64,000 bases of DNA from NCBI RefSeq assembly GCF_000204415.1, contig NC_015416.1, forward strand, positions 2,046,001 to 2,110,000, written 5' to 3'. The stretch is from Methanothrix soehngenii GP6 (GTDB taxonomy: Archaea; Halobacteriota; Methanosarcinia; Methanotrichales; Methanotrichaceae). A program made the position numbers and the translations under genes. The notes beneath the pieces are model-generated. The model did no database searches. It was given only the letters and a program-made list of their open reading frames with translations, and was not told where the DNA came from. Below are positions 55,023 to 63,490 of this stretch, one piece after another; position 1 is the first letter of the stretch; every line of letters starts with the position of its first letter.

Positions 55023-56192
55023 ATGAAGAAGATGAGAAAACAGAAGAGGCCTTTTCATGTCATGATCATACCCACCCTAGGCTGTCCCTCCAAGTGCAGC
55101 TACTGCTGGAGCTCCGAGGTCGGATCCCCGAGAATGACCATCGAGACAGTAGGGGAGATCGTAGAATGGTTGCGCGATTTTAGGGATGATCCGGTTACAT
55201 TCACGTTTCACGGTGGAGAGCCGCTGCTTGCCGGTGCGGATTACTACAGAGCTGCCCTTCCCATGCTCAAAAGAGAGCTTGAGCATCTCAGCCCCAACTT
55301 CGCCCTGCAGACGAACCTGTGGCTCTTGACCCCAGAGCTGGCGGAGGTCCTGGCAGAGCATGAGATTCCCATTGGCTCGAGCCTTGACGGCCCTCAGGAA
55401 CTCAATGACCTGCAAAGGTCTAGTGGATACTATGAGAAGACCATGGCCGGATATGAGCTGGCCAAAAAACATGGCCTGCAGGTGCAATTCATCTGCACAT
55501 TCACCTCTTATTCAGTGCAGTTCAAAGAGGAGATATTCAACTTCTTTCGGGAAAACGGCCTGGTCCTCAAGCTCCACCCCGCCCTCCCATCGCTGCGCAG
55601 CGACCAGCCAGACCGATGGGCCCTTCCTCCAGAGGAGTATGGCGAGCTGTTGGTCTATCTCCTGGACAAATACCTGGAGAATATGGATCGAATCGAGGTT
55701 AGAAACATCAACGATTACGCGAGGTGCGTATTCACCGGAAGGGGTACCGTCTGCACCTTTGTGGACTGCATGGAGAATACCTTTGCCGTGGGCCCAGATG
55801 GGAGCATCTATCCATGCTATCGGTTTGTGGGAATGCCCGAATACGTCATGGGAAACGTTCGCGACCGCCCCAGCCAGGCGGATCTGGCCGCCTCCCCCGC
55901 AGGAGTGCGCATGCGTCAGTTCAAAGAGTATGTGGATGTGAACTGCAAGGGCTGCAAGCACTTGCGCTACTGCCGGGGGGGCTGCCCTTACAATGCCATA
56001 GCTCCGACAGATGGGATCATTATGGGAGTCGATCCTCACTGCATCGCTTATAAGAGGATATTCGATGAGATCTCCGACCGCTTCAATAAGGAGATGATGG
56101 CCTCCATGGGGCTGGAGGCTACGGGTCCTGGAAGCAGCGGGAGCAGCCGGCCTGGGATCATGTCATTGATGCAAAAGATGATCGGAAGATGA
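55023..56192 (+). CDS. Radical SAM/SPASM-domain protein-modifying enzyme
   Basis: A 389-residue protein with the radical SAM motif in PTLGCPSKCSYCWSSEV, then TFHGGEPLLAG and SSLDGPQELND. A C-terminal SPASM domain holds auxiliary clusters (CTFVDCMENTFAVGPDGSIY, CYRF, then CKGCKHLRYCRGGCPYNAI). This is the layout of sulfatase-maturase-like and peptide-modifying enzymes. No small precursor peptide is obvious beside it. It follows mmp10 by 23 bases, behind GAGGGGGC, so it is co-transcribed and may also modify a methanogenesis protein; that is inference. Confidence 0.85.
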   Translation: MKKMRKQKRPFHVMIIPTLGCPSKCSYCWSSEVGSPRMTIETVGEIVEWLRDFRDDPVTFTFHGGEPLLAGADYYRAALPMLKRELEHLSPNFALQTNLWLLTPELAEVLAEHEIPIGSSLDGPQELNDLQRSSGYYEKTMAGYELAKKHGLQVQFICTFTSYSVQFKEEIFNFFRENGLVLKLHPALPSLRSDQPDRWALPPEEYGELLVYLLDKYLENMDRIEVRNINDYARCVFTGRGTVCTFVDCMENTFAVGPDGSIYPCYRFVGMPEYVMGNVRDRPSQADLAASPAGVRMRQFKEYVDVNCKGCKHLRYCRGGCPYNAIAPTDGIIMGVDPHCIAYKRIFDEISDRFNKEMMASMGLEATGPGSSGSSRPGIMSLMQKMIGR

Positions 56193-56294
56193 TTTTGAGG
56201 TAACCTGAGGGCAATTCGAGCATAAAAGCAGCAGATGCTGCCCAGGGTACCAAAACATTATTGCCCATGAGCGGAAACTGATTAATCGATCATT

Positions 56295-56750
56295 ATGGAG
56301 AAGATTCAAGAGGTCAAGGGCCTGGGCGGAATGCTGAACGGTTTTAGGGATTTGGTCAAGGATGACCAGAAGATAATTTTCGTGGGGTCACCTGGTTTTT
56401 GTACTCCCTTTGCATTATTCCTGGGCTATCCAGTGCGAGAAAAGGAGATGGCCTTCATTCCCGGCCTTGATAGTGAAAAAGCCAGGAAGCTGGTTGCCAC
56501 GGAATCGGGGATGGAGTTGGGAGAGAAGTGCAGCTTTGAGGCCGATGCCGTGGTTGTTCTGGGTGGAATGGCCATGCCCAAGATTGGAGTGAAGGCCGAG
56601 GAGATGGCAGATTTTCTCGCCAAGATGAAATACAAGAAGCTGATTGGCGTCTGTTTCATGTCGATATTTGAAAAGGCTGGCTGGTGCCAGGCTCTGAAGT
56701 TCGATAGCGTCATGAACATAATCATCGAGGGTGATATATCCTGCAGATAG
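56295..56750 (+). CDS. DUF2124 protein
   Basis: A 151-residue protein of the methanogen-specific DUF2124 family. It has a Rossmann-like pattern (IIFVGSPGFCTPFALFLGYPV, then AVVVLGGMAMPKIGV and YKKLIGVCFMSIFEKAGWC). Three conserved-looking cysteines (FCTPF, VCFMS, WCQAL) could bind metal or cofactor. Function is unknown. It follows the radical SAM gene by 102 bases in the same direction and may belong to the mmp10 cluster. Confidence 0.75.
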   Translation: MEKIQEVKGLGGMLNGFRDLVKDDQKIIFVGSPGFCTPFALFLGYPVREKEMAFIPGLDSEKARKLVATESGMELGEKCSFEADAVVVLGGMAMPKIGVKAEEMADFLAKMKYKKLIGVCFMSIFEKAGWCQALKFDSVMNIIIEGDISCR

Positions 56751-56789
56751 CGACGGGACCATAATTTTATTACATCGGGAGTGCAGAGG

Positions 56790-57490
56790 GTCACGAATAC
56801 CCCAACCTTCCGGTTGGGGATGAAGTGAACCCTCGTCCGTTTTTTGCGTTAACTCATATCGATCAACCGTTGCTTCTTTTAAAATGAAATCGTATTTGGC
56901 ACTTTAGCCACAGGTGGTGCCACCCACCTATGGCTAGGATGTGATAAGCGTTGGAATTGCGCAGCTTCAGCCATGGCTATGGTCAAATTACCTACCACAT
57001 CGTACTGGTGCCAAAGTATCGATACAAGATATTCTATGATAAGCGAGTTAAAAAGGATTGCGAGCTAGTTCTCAGCAAAATTTGCATGGAGCAAGGCTAT
57101 AAAATTCATGCAATGGAAATTGTAGATGATCATGTTCACCTGTTCCTGGAATTTCGCCTGAGCTATTCTCTTTCAAGAGTCGTTCAATTTTTGAAAGGAG
57201 GCATTTCATATAGAATGTTCAAGCTTCATCCCGAATTGAAAAAAAGATATTGGGGCGGAAGCTTGTGGTCAAGTGGCAAATTCTTTCGATCTGTCGGAAA
57301 TGTGACCGCTGACACAATACAGCACTATATTAAGGAATCTCAGGGAAAACCAAAAGCAGAGTCGAAAGTTTGCAGATCGCGGGAATCCGGGCAAAGAAGG
57401 CTCGATGATTTCTGATCTCCAGCTAACCGGGCGTGCGCGCGGCCCGAAGCATACCCCATCCCTTTAGGGTGGGGTGGCCGCGCGCAGTTT
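56790..57490 (+). mobile_element. IS200-type element with terminal hairpins
   Basis: A TnpA gene sits between a left hairpin at 56800-56819 (stem CCCCAACC / GGTTGGGG, loop TTCC) and a right compound hairpin. The right structure has an inner stem ACCCC..CCC / GGGTGGGGT with loop TTTA (57453-57475), nested in a perfect 11-base outer stem TGCGCGCGGCC / GGCCGCGCGCA (57434-57444 and 57476-57486). Subterminal hairpins are what TnpA recognises. No TnpB follows within this unit. The exact cleavage ends are not determined. Confidence 0.65.
56951..57415 (+). CDS. tnpA: IS200-type Y1 transposase TnpA, with C-terminal PIP-box-like peptide
   Basis: A 154-residue HUH single-strand transposase. The metal-binding HUH motif is in DDHVHLFLEF, and the catalytic Tyr is in TIQHYIKES. 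The fold signatures YHIVLVPKYRYKIF and KKRYWGGSLWSSGKFFRSVG fit the family. Translation begins at TTG 56951 behind AGGATGTGAT. The C-terminus is about 20 residues longer than the shortest relatives and ends in SGQRRLDDF, which resembles a PCNA-binding PIP box. It appears intact. Confidence 0.88.
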   Translation: MELRSFSHGYGQITYHIVLVPKYRYKIFYDKRVKKDCELVLSKICMEQGYKIHAMEIVDDHVHLFLEFRLSYSLSRVVQFLKGGISYRMFKLHPELKKRYWGGSLWSSGKFFRSVGNVTADTIQHYIKESQGKPKAESKVCRSRESGQRRLDDF

Positions 57491-57593
57491 GATTTTTAAT
57501 CTATGAAACAGTCCAAAATCAGGGCAATTACCCCTTGAGGGTTTCGATTTAGCACCAATTAGAAGAGCTTTAAATTCCTGCGTTAATATTTTC

Positions 57594-58797
57594 AATCTTT
57601 ATGGTTGTTTTTAGGTCAATTCATCCATTATGTAGCCTCTTTTTCTGCATTTTGCCTTGCTTTTTCTCTATTCTCTCGTGCACTTTCATAGCCTCCGCTA
57701 TGTTGAAGGAACACGCCCTAAATATTTCAACTGCTCTATGTTGTAAACGATTGAATTCATCATGAATTTTATCCCTGCTCTGGCGATAGTCGTTACAGAA
57801 ACATGACCTGCATTATGGGCTCGTTTCATAACCGCAAAACATCTTTCGATTTGCGATCGCTTTCTACTGATCCTTTTATTTCTCAGAATGTCTTTGATTC
57901 CCAGCTTATGACCTCTTGCAGCTTTTTTCATCGCAGCATCGTATCCTTGTGTCTTGGCACCGCTATATCCTTTATCGGCGTAACGTGGTAATCCATTGAT
58001 TCCAAGGTCCACCTGACTATCATGAAGAGATGCTGTTGTTGTCTCGATTTTTCGGATAAGATGGTACTCGGTATCGATTAGAATATGGCCCTTATAACCG
58101 AAAAATGATTTGCTGCCCTTTTTTGCCCAAGTCCCCTCATTTATTGGACCATCATCAAGTCTCTTTGGTTTGGCATTGCTGCTAACGATATTATTAGAAA
58201 TATTGAGCAAGTCTTTATCAAAATCAGGAGTCGGTCTCGCCTTGATGGCTTCTAAATTGGGATCCTTTTTATCTTGGTCTTTCTGATCTTTTTTATTCCT
58301 CTTTTGCCCTGGATCAGATGTTATGAAAGTAGCATCCTGAATTGTGCCCTTCTTTACGGCAAATCCTTTCTCATCAAGCTGATTCTGGAGCTCTTTCCAA
58401 AGATCCTCGTATCTGCCACATTCGATCAGTCGCTCGCGAAATAGCCAAACTGTGCTGAAATCTGGAATCACTTCTGTGGTGCCAAGAAAAATTCGAAATG
58501 AGATTCTGTCCGTAACTTGGCGTTCCAGTTCTGGGTCTGATAAACCAAACCAACTCTGAAGTACAAGTGCCTTCACCATAATTACAATATCAATGTTTGG
58601 ACGACCTCCATGGCTAGTTTTATTCTTATAGATCAATGGTTCTAAAAATCTGAATCGATCCCAATTGATTAAAGAGTTAATATCGGAGAGATCATCGCCG
58701 AGAGCTTTAACCCGAGAATATTCTTCTCGCATGGCAAAATCTATGAGCGTCCTCATACATCAAATATTATGATATTAATAGTATATAAACATTTCGA
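57594..58797 (-). mobile_element. IS5-family element inserted next to a truncated tnpB
   Basis: The limits are estimated from an imperfect inverted repeat beginning TCAATC...ATG at 57594 and at 58797 on the other strand (about 15 of 22 bases match). The element encloses one transposase. Immediately to its right the tnpB frame begins in mid-domain, so the insertion or a linked deletion removed the tnpB 5' end. No target duplication is certain. Confidence 0.5.
57698..58756 (-). CDS. IS5-family DDE transposase
   Basis: A 352-residue transposase. The N-terminal DUF772-like region has GRPNIDIVIMVKALVLQSWF, then LSDPELERQV. The catalytic residues are Asp in TIQDATFIT, Asp in TASLHDSQVD and Glu in KRSQIERCFAVMKR. 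A lysine/aspartate-rich loop (KNKKDQKDQDKKD) lies between the first two. Its length is typical and the frame is intact. The gene is A/T-rich relative to the neighbouring Mmp10 cluster. It is probably functional. Confidence 0.9.
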   Translation of the reverse strand: MRTLIDFAMREEYSRVKALGDDLSDINSLINWDRFRFLEPLIYKNKTSHGGRPNIDIVIMVKALVLQSWFGLSDPELERQVTDRISFRIFLGTTEVIPDFSTVWLFRERLIECGRYEDLWKELQNQLDEKGFAVKKGTIQDATFITSDPGQKRNKKDQKDQDKKDPNLEAIKARPTPDFDKDLLNISNNIVSSNAKPKRLDDGPINEGTWAKKGSKSFFGYKGHILIDTEYHLIRKIETTTASLHDSQVDLGINGLPRYADKGYSGAKTQGYDAAMKKAARGHKLGIKDILRNKRISRKRSQIERCFAVMKRAHNAGHVSVTTIARAGIKFMMNSIVYNIEQLKYLGRVPST

Positions 58798-59706
58798 TTG
58801 ATTAGTTTTTCGAAACCCTCCAGTATAGATTATGATACTAGGATCTTTGCTTTAAGAGAGAAAGACGAAGAAGTCAGCGTGACTCTTCTTAGATCGAGAC
58901 AACGAATCAAGTTGGTTCTAGGCGACTATCAGCGAACCAGACTCAAGGATTCTAAACCGACAAGCGCAACGCTTTGTAAGAAAGGATCTGAATACTATAT
59001 CAACATCCAGGTTAAAAGCGAAGCACCGGAGCAGATACATGTTGATACAGTTCTAGGTGTCGATCTTGGTATAACTGATATAGCTGTGACCTCCGAAGGC
59101 CAGAAGTTTGGCGGAAAGACTATCAAGCTAATCAAGAATCATTATGCGTCTATGCGTGCTGTTCTTCAACAGAAAGCCGTGAAAGGTACAAGGAGTTCAA
59201 GGCGAAGATGCCGAGAGCTTCAGCAACGACTATCAGGCAAAGAAGCACGCTACCAACGGCAGATCAACCACGAAATCAGCAAAGCCATTGTGACCAGAGC
59301 CCAGGAGATTCCTGCAAAGATAGCTCTGGAAGATCTAACCGGAATTAGAGAAGGCGTCAACCAGAAAGCAGGAAAAAACCATAGACGAAAAGTCAATGGT
59401 TGGGCCTTCTACCAGCTTAAGGAGTTCCTTGGCTATAAGGCTCTCGCGGCGGGTGTTCCTCTGGTTCTGGTGGACCCCGCATACACCAGCCAGACGTGCC
59501 ATCAGTGCGGTGAGCATGGAATCAGGAATGGCAAGAGCTTCAAGTGTCCTGTGTGTGGTTGGTCTGGCGATGCTGATTTCAATGGTGCTAAGAATATAGC
59601 TTTCTTGGGCCGCTATGTAGACCGGCCTGGAGGCTCGGAAGGACTTCCAAGTATCAAGGCAGTCCTTTCAGGGCTACTGAAAGCTCCGGTCTTTAGGCCG
59701 GAGTAG
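58798..59706 (+). pseudogene. tnpB: TnpB, N-terminally truncated but with intact RuvC and zinc finger
   Basis: This frame begins inside TnpB at ISFSKPSSIDYDTRIFALRE and runs 302 residues to the normal end. The RuvC residues are all present: Asp in GVDLGITDIAV, Glu in IALEDLTGIR and Asp in GDADFNGAKNI. The zinc finger is CHQCGEHG...CPVCGW. The first about 100 residues (recognition and wedge domains) are missing at the IS5 boundary, so guide RNA and target binding are probably lost. The stop codon directly follows a hairpin (59684-59703, CTCCGG / CCGGAG, loop TTTA) that is the element's right end. In intact elements this is where the omega RNA is made. Confidence 0.8.
59684..59703 (+). repeat. 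Right-end hairpin of the TnpB element
   Basis: The stem is CTCCGG / CCGGAG, extended by a T-G and a C-G pair, with loop TTTA, immediately before the tnpB stop codon. The TTTA loop is shared with the right hairpin of the nearby IS200-type element, which suggests related recognition. Confidence 0.6.
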
Positions 59707-59733
59707 TTTACAGAGACCCATTTTGCCATTTGA

Positions 59734-60669
59734 CTATAATATCTTCGATTCGATAAAAGTGGCATCTGCCACCGATCGGCAGACCTTGCCGAAGTAGGGC
59801 TCTCTCCTCGAGTTCGCCACCCGCAGCAGTTCCTTGACCCTCTCCGGGTCGCAGCTATCGATCTTGACCAGATTGTCGCTTCTTAGCAAGCAGGGCTTGA
59901 TCTTACCATCCGAGGTCACCCTCAGCCGAGTGCAATGGGCGCAAAACTCGGTGTTGTCCATCGGCCTGACCACCTCCACCTCTGCTCCATCCAGGAAATA
60001 CTTCTTCCTTCTGTGCATCTCACGGATTAGGATGGAATCCGCCCTGGCAGCAAGGCTCCTCTCGATCCCCTCAATGTCTCCGGATATTCCCTGGCCTTGA
60101 ATGTCCAGGAGCTCAATCAACTGCAAGATAAGCCCCCTCCGGCGGCAGAAATCGATCATCTCCGGGACCTCCGACTCATTCCTCTTCAAAACCACAAAAT
60201 TCAGCTTGATGGGCAAGAGATCGGCCTCTCTTGAGGCATCAATCCCCGCCAGCACCTTCTCCAGATCCCCTGGACTTCCCCCGGTGATCTGGCAATACCT
60301 GTTCGGCTGGAGGGAGTCCAAGCTGACATTCACCCTGTCCAGACCAGCCCGGGCCAGAGCCTCCGCCCGCTCGGCAAGCAGGATGCCATTGGTGGTTATG
60401 GATATATCCAGGCTCTGGGGAATACGGGCAATGATAAGATCGAGGTCCTTTCTCAGCAGAGGCTCTCCGCCGGTGAGCTTCACAGAGCGCATCCCAAGCT
60501 CCGCTGCCGCTTTGGCAATGCTCACCACCATATCTCCTGGAATCTCGCCACCAGGCAGCAGCTCTCCCTCGTGATGGCAGTAGATGCACTTCAAATTGCA
60601 TCGAGGGGTGAGAGCGATTCGTATGCCTGTGACTTTGCGGCCATAAGAGTCCACCATTTGACCGGCCAT
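59734..60669 (-). CDS. moaA: GTP 3',8-cyclase MoaA
   Basis: A 311-residue radical SAM enzyme of molybdenum (tungsten) cofactor synthesis, converting GTP to 3',8-cyclo-GTP. The N-terminal cluster motif is CNLKCIYC after DSYGRKVTGIRIALTPR. SVKLTGGEPLLRKDL and VNVSLDSLQ follow. The C-terminal cluster has CAHCTRLRVTSDGKIKPCLL. Methanogens need this cofactor for formylmethanofuran dehydrogenase. ATG 60657 (MVDSYGR) is an alternative start closer to the family norm. The gene ends 28 bases from the TnpB remnant. Confidence 0.93.
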   Translation of the reverse strand: MAGQMVDSYGRKVTGIRIALTPRCNLKCIYCHHEGELLPGGEIPGDMVVSIAKAAAELGMRSVKLTGGEPLLRKDLDLIIARIPQSLDISITTNGILLAERAEALARAGLDRVNVSLDSLQPNRYCQITGGSPGDLEKVLAGIDASREADLLPIKLNFVVLKRNESEVPEMIDFCRRRGLILQLIELLDIQGQGISGDIEGIERSLAARADSILIREMHRRKKYFLDGAEVEVVRPMDNTEFCAHCTRLRVTSDGKIKPCLLRSDNLVKIDSCDPERVKELLRVANSRREPYFGKVCRSVADATFIESKIL

Positions 60670-60730
60670 TACAAGCAGGTAATTATGTTGCTAGTATTAG
60701 AACTCTCTTCTGCAAGGTTTATTATATATT

Positions 60731-61132
60731 TTAGTATTCTATCTCGCCCAGGCTGCGCTTGAGATAGCTGAGCAGGGTCATGGCTATTATTATGCAGATA
60801 GCAAAGCCACTGAGCAACTCCTCCCAGGGATGGCTGTTCTCGGAGAAGGCATAGATTATTCCCCCGGAGAGAAGGGCCAAGATCAGGGTGGCGATGATGG
60901 AGACCAACATGGACCACATGATGGACCCCACCTCGTAGCGCTCGAAGAACGAGGCAGAGAGGACAAAAGCGATCGCCGCCAGGATAAGGGTTATGGATGC
61001 TGGCAGGCCAGGCCCGTAGCGGAAGAGCTGGATCAGCCCCAGAGCTAGGGCCATCATCACCACTGCCAGCAGTCCCGAAGCAAGAAAAGCCTTCAGGATG
61101 TAGTTGTCAAAGCGATACTCCATCCGGATCAT
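60731..61132 (-). CDS. Four-helix membrane protein, unknown function
   Basis: A 133-residue protein with four predicted transmembrane helices (about residues 11-36, 45-60, 68-95 and 105-122), for example LLAVVMMALALGLIQLF, SMLVSIIATLILALLSGGII and AICIIIAMTLLSYL. Charged loops are short. No known family motif is visible. It lies 61 bases upstream of moaA on the same strand. A coupling with the HPt gene before it is possible but not evident. Confidence 0.65.
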   Translation of the reverse strand: MIRMEYRFDNYILKAFLASGLLAVVMMALALGLIQLFRYGPGLPASITLILAAIAFVLSASFFERYEVGSIMWSMLVSIIATLILALLSGGIIYAFSENSHPWEELLSGFAICIIIAMTLLSYLKRSLGEIEY

Positions 61133-61185
61133 CCTTTATCAGGTGTATATTGAAATAAGCATATGCATATTGCGTTTTGCCTCTT

Positions 61186-61566
61186 TCAATTCGACCTTTG
61201 GATCTCTGCATCAAGCTCCATCATGACCTGCTTATACTCCCGGTTAAGCTTTTCAGCCTTCTCTTCTGCTCCATCCATCACCTGGGAGCGGCCCATTATC
61301 TCCAGCTCCCGGCTCAGCTCCGAAAGGCGCATCGCCCCCACATAAGCGCTGCTGGACTTCAGGCTGTGGGCGGCGGTCTGCAGCTCTTTTGCATCACCGT
61401 TCTCCACCGCCTTCAGGATCGCTGCAATCTTTTGCGGTGAATGCTCCAGGAAGAGGCCACCCACCTCAGCAACAATATCAGGATCGCCATCATCCTGCAG
61501 CTCCCTGAGGCTGGCAAGCACCGATCGATCCAGTGCATTGCCAGAGACTTCATATCCTTCTGTCAT
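61186..61566 (-). CDS. Histidine phosphotransfer (HPt) domain protein
   Basis: A 126-residue four-helix-bundle phosphotransfer protein. The phospho-accepting His is in LQTAAHSLKSSSAYVGAMRL, preceded by VGGLFLEHSPQKIAAILKAV. It would shuttle phosphate between a hybrid histidine kinase and a response regulator, neither of which is in the window. I start at the ATG at 61566 (MTEGYEVSG), which has GGATGGG upstream. The TTG 18 bases earlier includes that site within the coding region. Confidence 0.85.
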   Translation of the reverse strand: MTEGYEVSGNALDRSVLASLRELQDDGDPDIVAEVGGLFLEHSPQKIAAILKAVENGDAKELQTAAHSLKSSSAYVGAMRLSELSRELEIMGRSQVMDGAEEKAEKLNREYKQVMMELDAEIQRSN

Positions 61567-61668
61567 TTCAGCCCATCCTTGCAATCTATTAGATGCGTGT
61601 TTGCGTATTTCTTACTATTTATTCTTATCTTCTTTCAGAATATTGAATTGTGAATTCCTGGCTGAGAA

Positions 61669-62271
61669 TCAATCCAGCAGCACCATCCCAAAGAGAACAA
61701 CCCTCTCCGAATAAGACCTGATCACCTGGGGACTGTATCCGGCATTCTCCAGGGTCTTGAACACATCCACCCCGCAACCCTCCATGGAGGGCCTCATCCT
61801 GTCCTTATGCCGGCACTTGAGAACGTCCAGGGGATTCATCTTCTCCCCACTCTCTTGCATCTCCTCACCTACACATGTCTCGCATAGGGTGCAGGGCAGG
61901 GCATAAAAGCCCAGAGCTTTGTAATAACCCAATAGAAATGCCCTGGTTTCCAACTGGTAGACGGTATCATGCAGATTATTAATGGAGTCCCAGAGGTAAT
62001 GGTGGATGTGCCTGGGGTCGTTTCCCGGTCCCGGTTCCGCCAGGAACCTGGCCAAAATAGCCGTCTTGTACTCAGATACGACCCTTCTCATCTCCTCTGG
62101 AGATGGAGCAAAGGGCGGGCAGCAAAGGTGCTTTCCATAGGCCCGGCAGCCGTATCTGCACTTCAGCCTCACCCAATCCGCCACAACTATAAGATCGGTG
62201 GAGATGGGACGGATATCCGGATGGATCGATTGCAGCTCAAAGAGAATGCTGTCCAGATCCTCATCATTCAT
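61669..62271 (-). CDS. DUF2284 metal-binding protein
   Basis: A 200-residue cysteine-rich protein. The N-terminal cluster CRYGCRAYGKHLCCPPFAPS and the internal CTLCETCVGEE match DUF2284, a predicted iron-sulfur or metal-binding family frequent in methanogens and anaerobes. Its role is not established; some relatives are thought to take part in metal or sulfur handling. It sits between the HPt and universal stress protein genes on the same strand with moderate gaps (about 70-100 bases). Confidence 0.8.
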   Translation of the reverse strand: MNDEDLDSILFELQSIHPDIRPISTDLIVVADWVRLKCRYGCRAYGKHLCCPPFAPSPEEMRRVVSEYKTAILARFLAEPGPGNDPRHIHHYLWDSINNLHDTVYQLETRAFLLGYYKALGFYALPCTLCETCVGEEMQESGEKMNPLDVLKCRHKDRMRPSMEGCGVDVFKTLENAGYSPQVIRSYSERVVLFGMVLLD

Positions 62272-62340
62272 AAGATCTGCCTCCGTTCTTTATTTGCATT
62301 GCCCCTTTCTCTATTCACCTATCCGTTATCCGCGCCCGGC

Positions 62341-63285
62341 TCAGCCCGTCTTTTGCCGGACCACCAGCACCGGCCTATCCGATCGCCGGGCGACATCGAA
62401 TGAGGTGCTGCCCAATCTCATCTGCTTGATCCAGCCCTTCCCCTGGGAGCTGAAGATCAGAAGCGAAACATCATGCTTTTTGGCAAGTTCCAGAATCTGA
62501 TCGGCAGGCTTGCCCTTGAGGATATGGACTGTGACCATTCTTCCCGGCTGCTCCAGATCCTGACGCATCAGATTAAGCTTTTCTGCCGCTCTGCCAAACT
62601 CCTCTTCTTTGGATATTACATGGGCCAGAAGGATCTCTTTTGTTCCCTCCAGTTCCCCTGCCAGTACTATGGCATCCTCTGCTGCCGCCGAGAGGTCAGT
62701 TGTGACCAGAATCCTGGAGAAGATATCTGGGCAGAACCTCTCCATATTTGCCTCTTTACCTTTTTCCAGCATTTTGTGGCGGATGATTAATAGATCGGTC
62801 TCACCCTGGCGCAGCACCTCTGTGGATACGCTTCCGAGCAGTATCCCCTCCAGCATTCCCTTACCTTCTGCTCCCATGATTATCAGGGATACATTCTCCT
62901 CCCATGCCGTCTTCTGAATGGCATCGCCCACAGTTCCTCCGTAAACAAAATCCGCATCCTGCCTGGGCTCCGGAGGATTGAGATTTATCCCATCCGCCCC
63001 ACTCATGGGCTCCACTATCACCTTCAGGATGGGCTTCACCATGAGAGAAACCTCATTTTTGCAGGTAATACTAGCGAGCAGCTTTGCCTCTTCATTGAGC
63101 CGAAAAGCCGCCTCGCTTATGATGGCGTCATAGCTCCATCCGCTCTTCTCCAGGAGCTTGGGATTGCTGGCATCCAGGACATTGAGAAGCACTACCTCTC
63201 TGGTCCCAGGGATCTCCGTTACATATTCGGCCATCTTGCTGGAGTACCTGGAGAAGTCGGTCGGAATCAGAACTTTTTCAAACAT
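62341..63285 (-). CDS. Tandem universal stress protein (two UspA domains)
   Basis: A 314-residue protein with two Usp folds. Domain 1 (1 to about 155) starts MFEKVLIPTDFSRYS and ends with the nucleotide-binding signature MGAEGKGMLEGILLGSVS (G-x2-G-x9-G-S). Domain 2 (about 165-314) has RILVTTDLSAAAEDAI and SSQGKGWIKQMRLGSTS. A 25-residue insert in domain 1 (LNPPEPRQDADF) is unusual. Such proteins bind ATP and respond to stress. The gap to the divergent VIT gene carries no other gene. Confidence 0.9.
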   Translation of the reverse strand: MFEKVLIPTDFSRYSSKMAEYVTEIPGTREVVLLNVLDASNPKLLEKSGWSYDAIISEAAFRLNEEAKLLASITCKNEVSLMVKPILKVIVEPMSGADGINLNPPEPRQDADFVYGGTVGDAIQKTAWEENVSLIIMGAEGKGMLEGILLGSVSTEVLRQGETDLLIIRHKMLEKGKEANMERFCPDIFSRILVTTDLSAAAEDAIVLAGELEGTKEILLAHVISKEEEFGRAAEKLNLMRQDLEQPGRMVTVHILKGKPADQILELAKKHDVSLLIFSSQGKGWIKQMRLGSTSFDVARRSDRPVLVVRQKTG

Positions 63286-63412
63286 TTTCTCTCACCCCTC
63301 GCCTATTCTCTACTCAGAAATTGTTCATGAATCTGTCTTCGTCAAAATATATCAAAATGGCGATATGTCTTGGATCAATCAAACGACGATGGCAAGGGCC
63401 ATGATGAGGATA

Positions 63413-63424
63413 AGATCTATTTAT
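63413..63424 (+). promoter_or_regulatory. TATA-like element for the VIT-domain gene
   Basis: TCTATTTATACC lies about 70 bases before ATG 63491, with an A/T-rich context and no competing gene. Confidence 0.35.
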
Positions 63425-63490
63425 ACCAATGACGCATTATAATTTGTTAAGATCTATCGGCTCTTTTGGGCTGATATCGAGTGTGGGATT

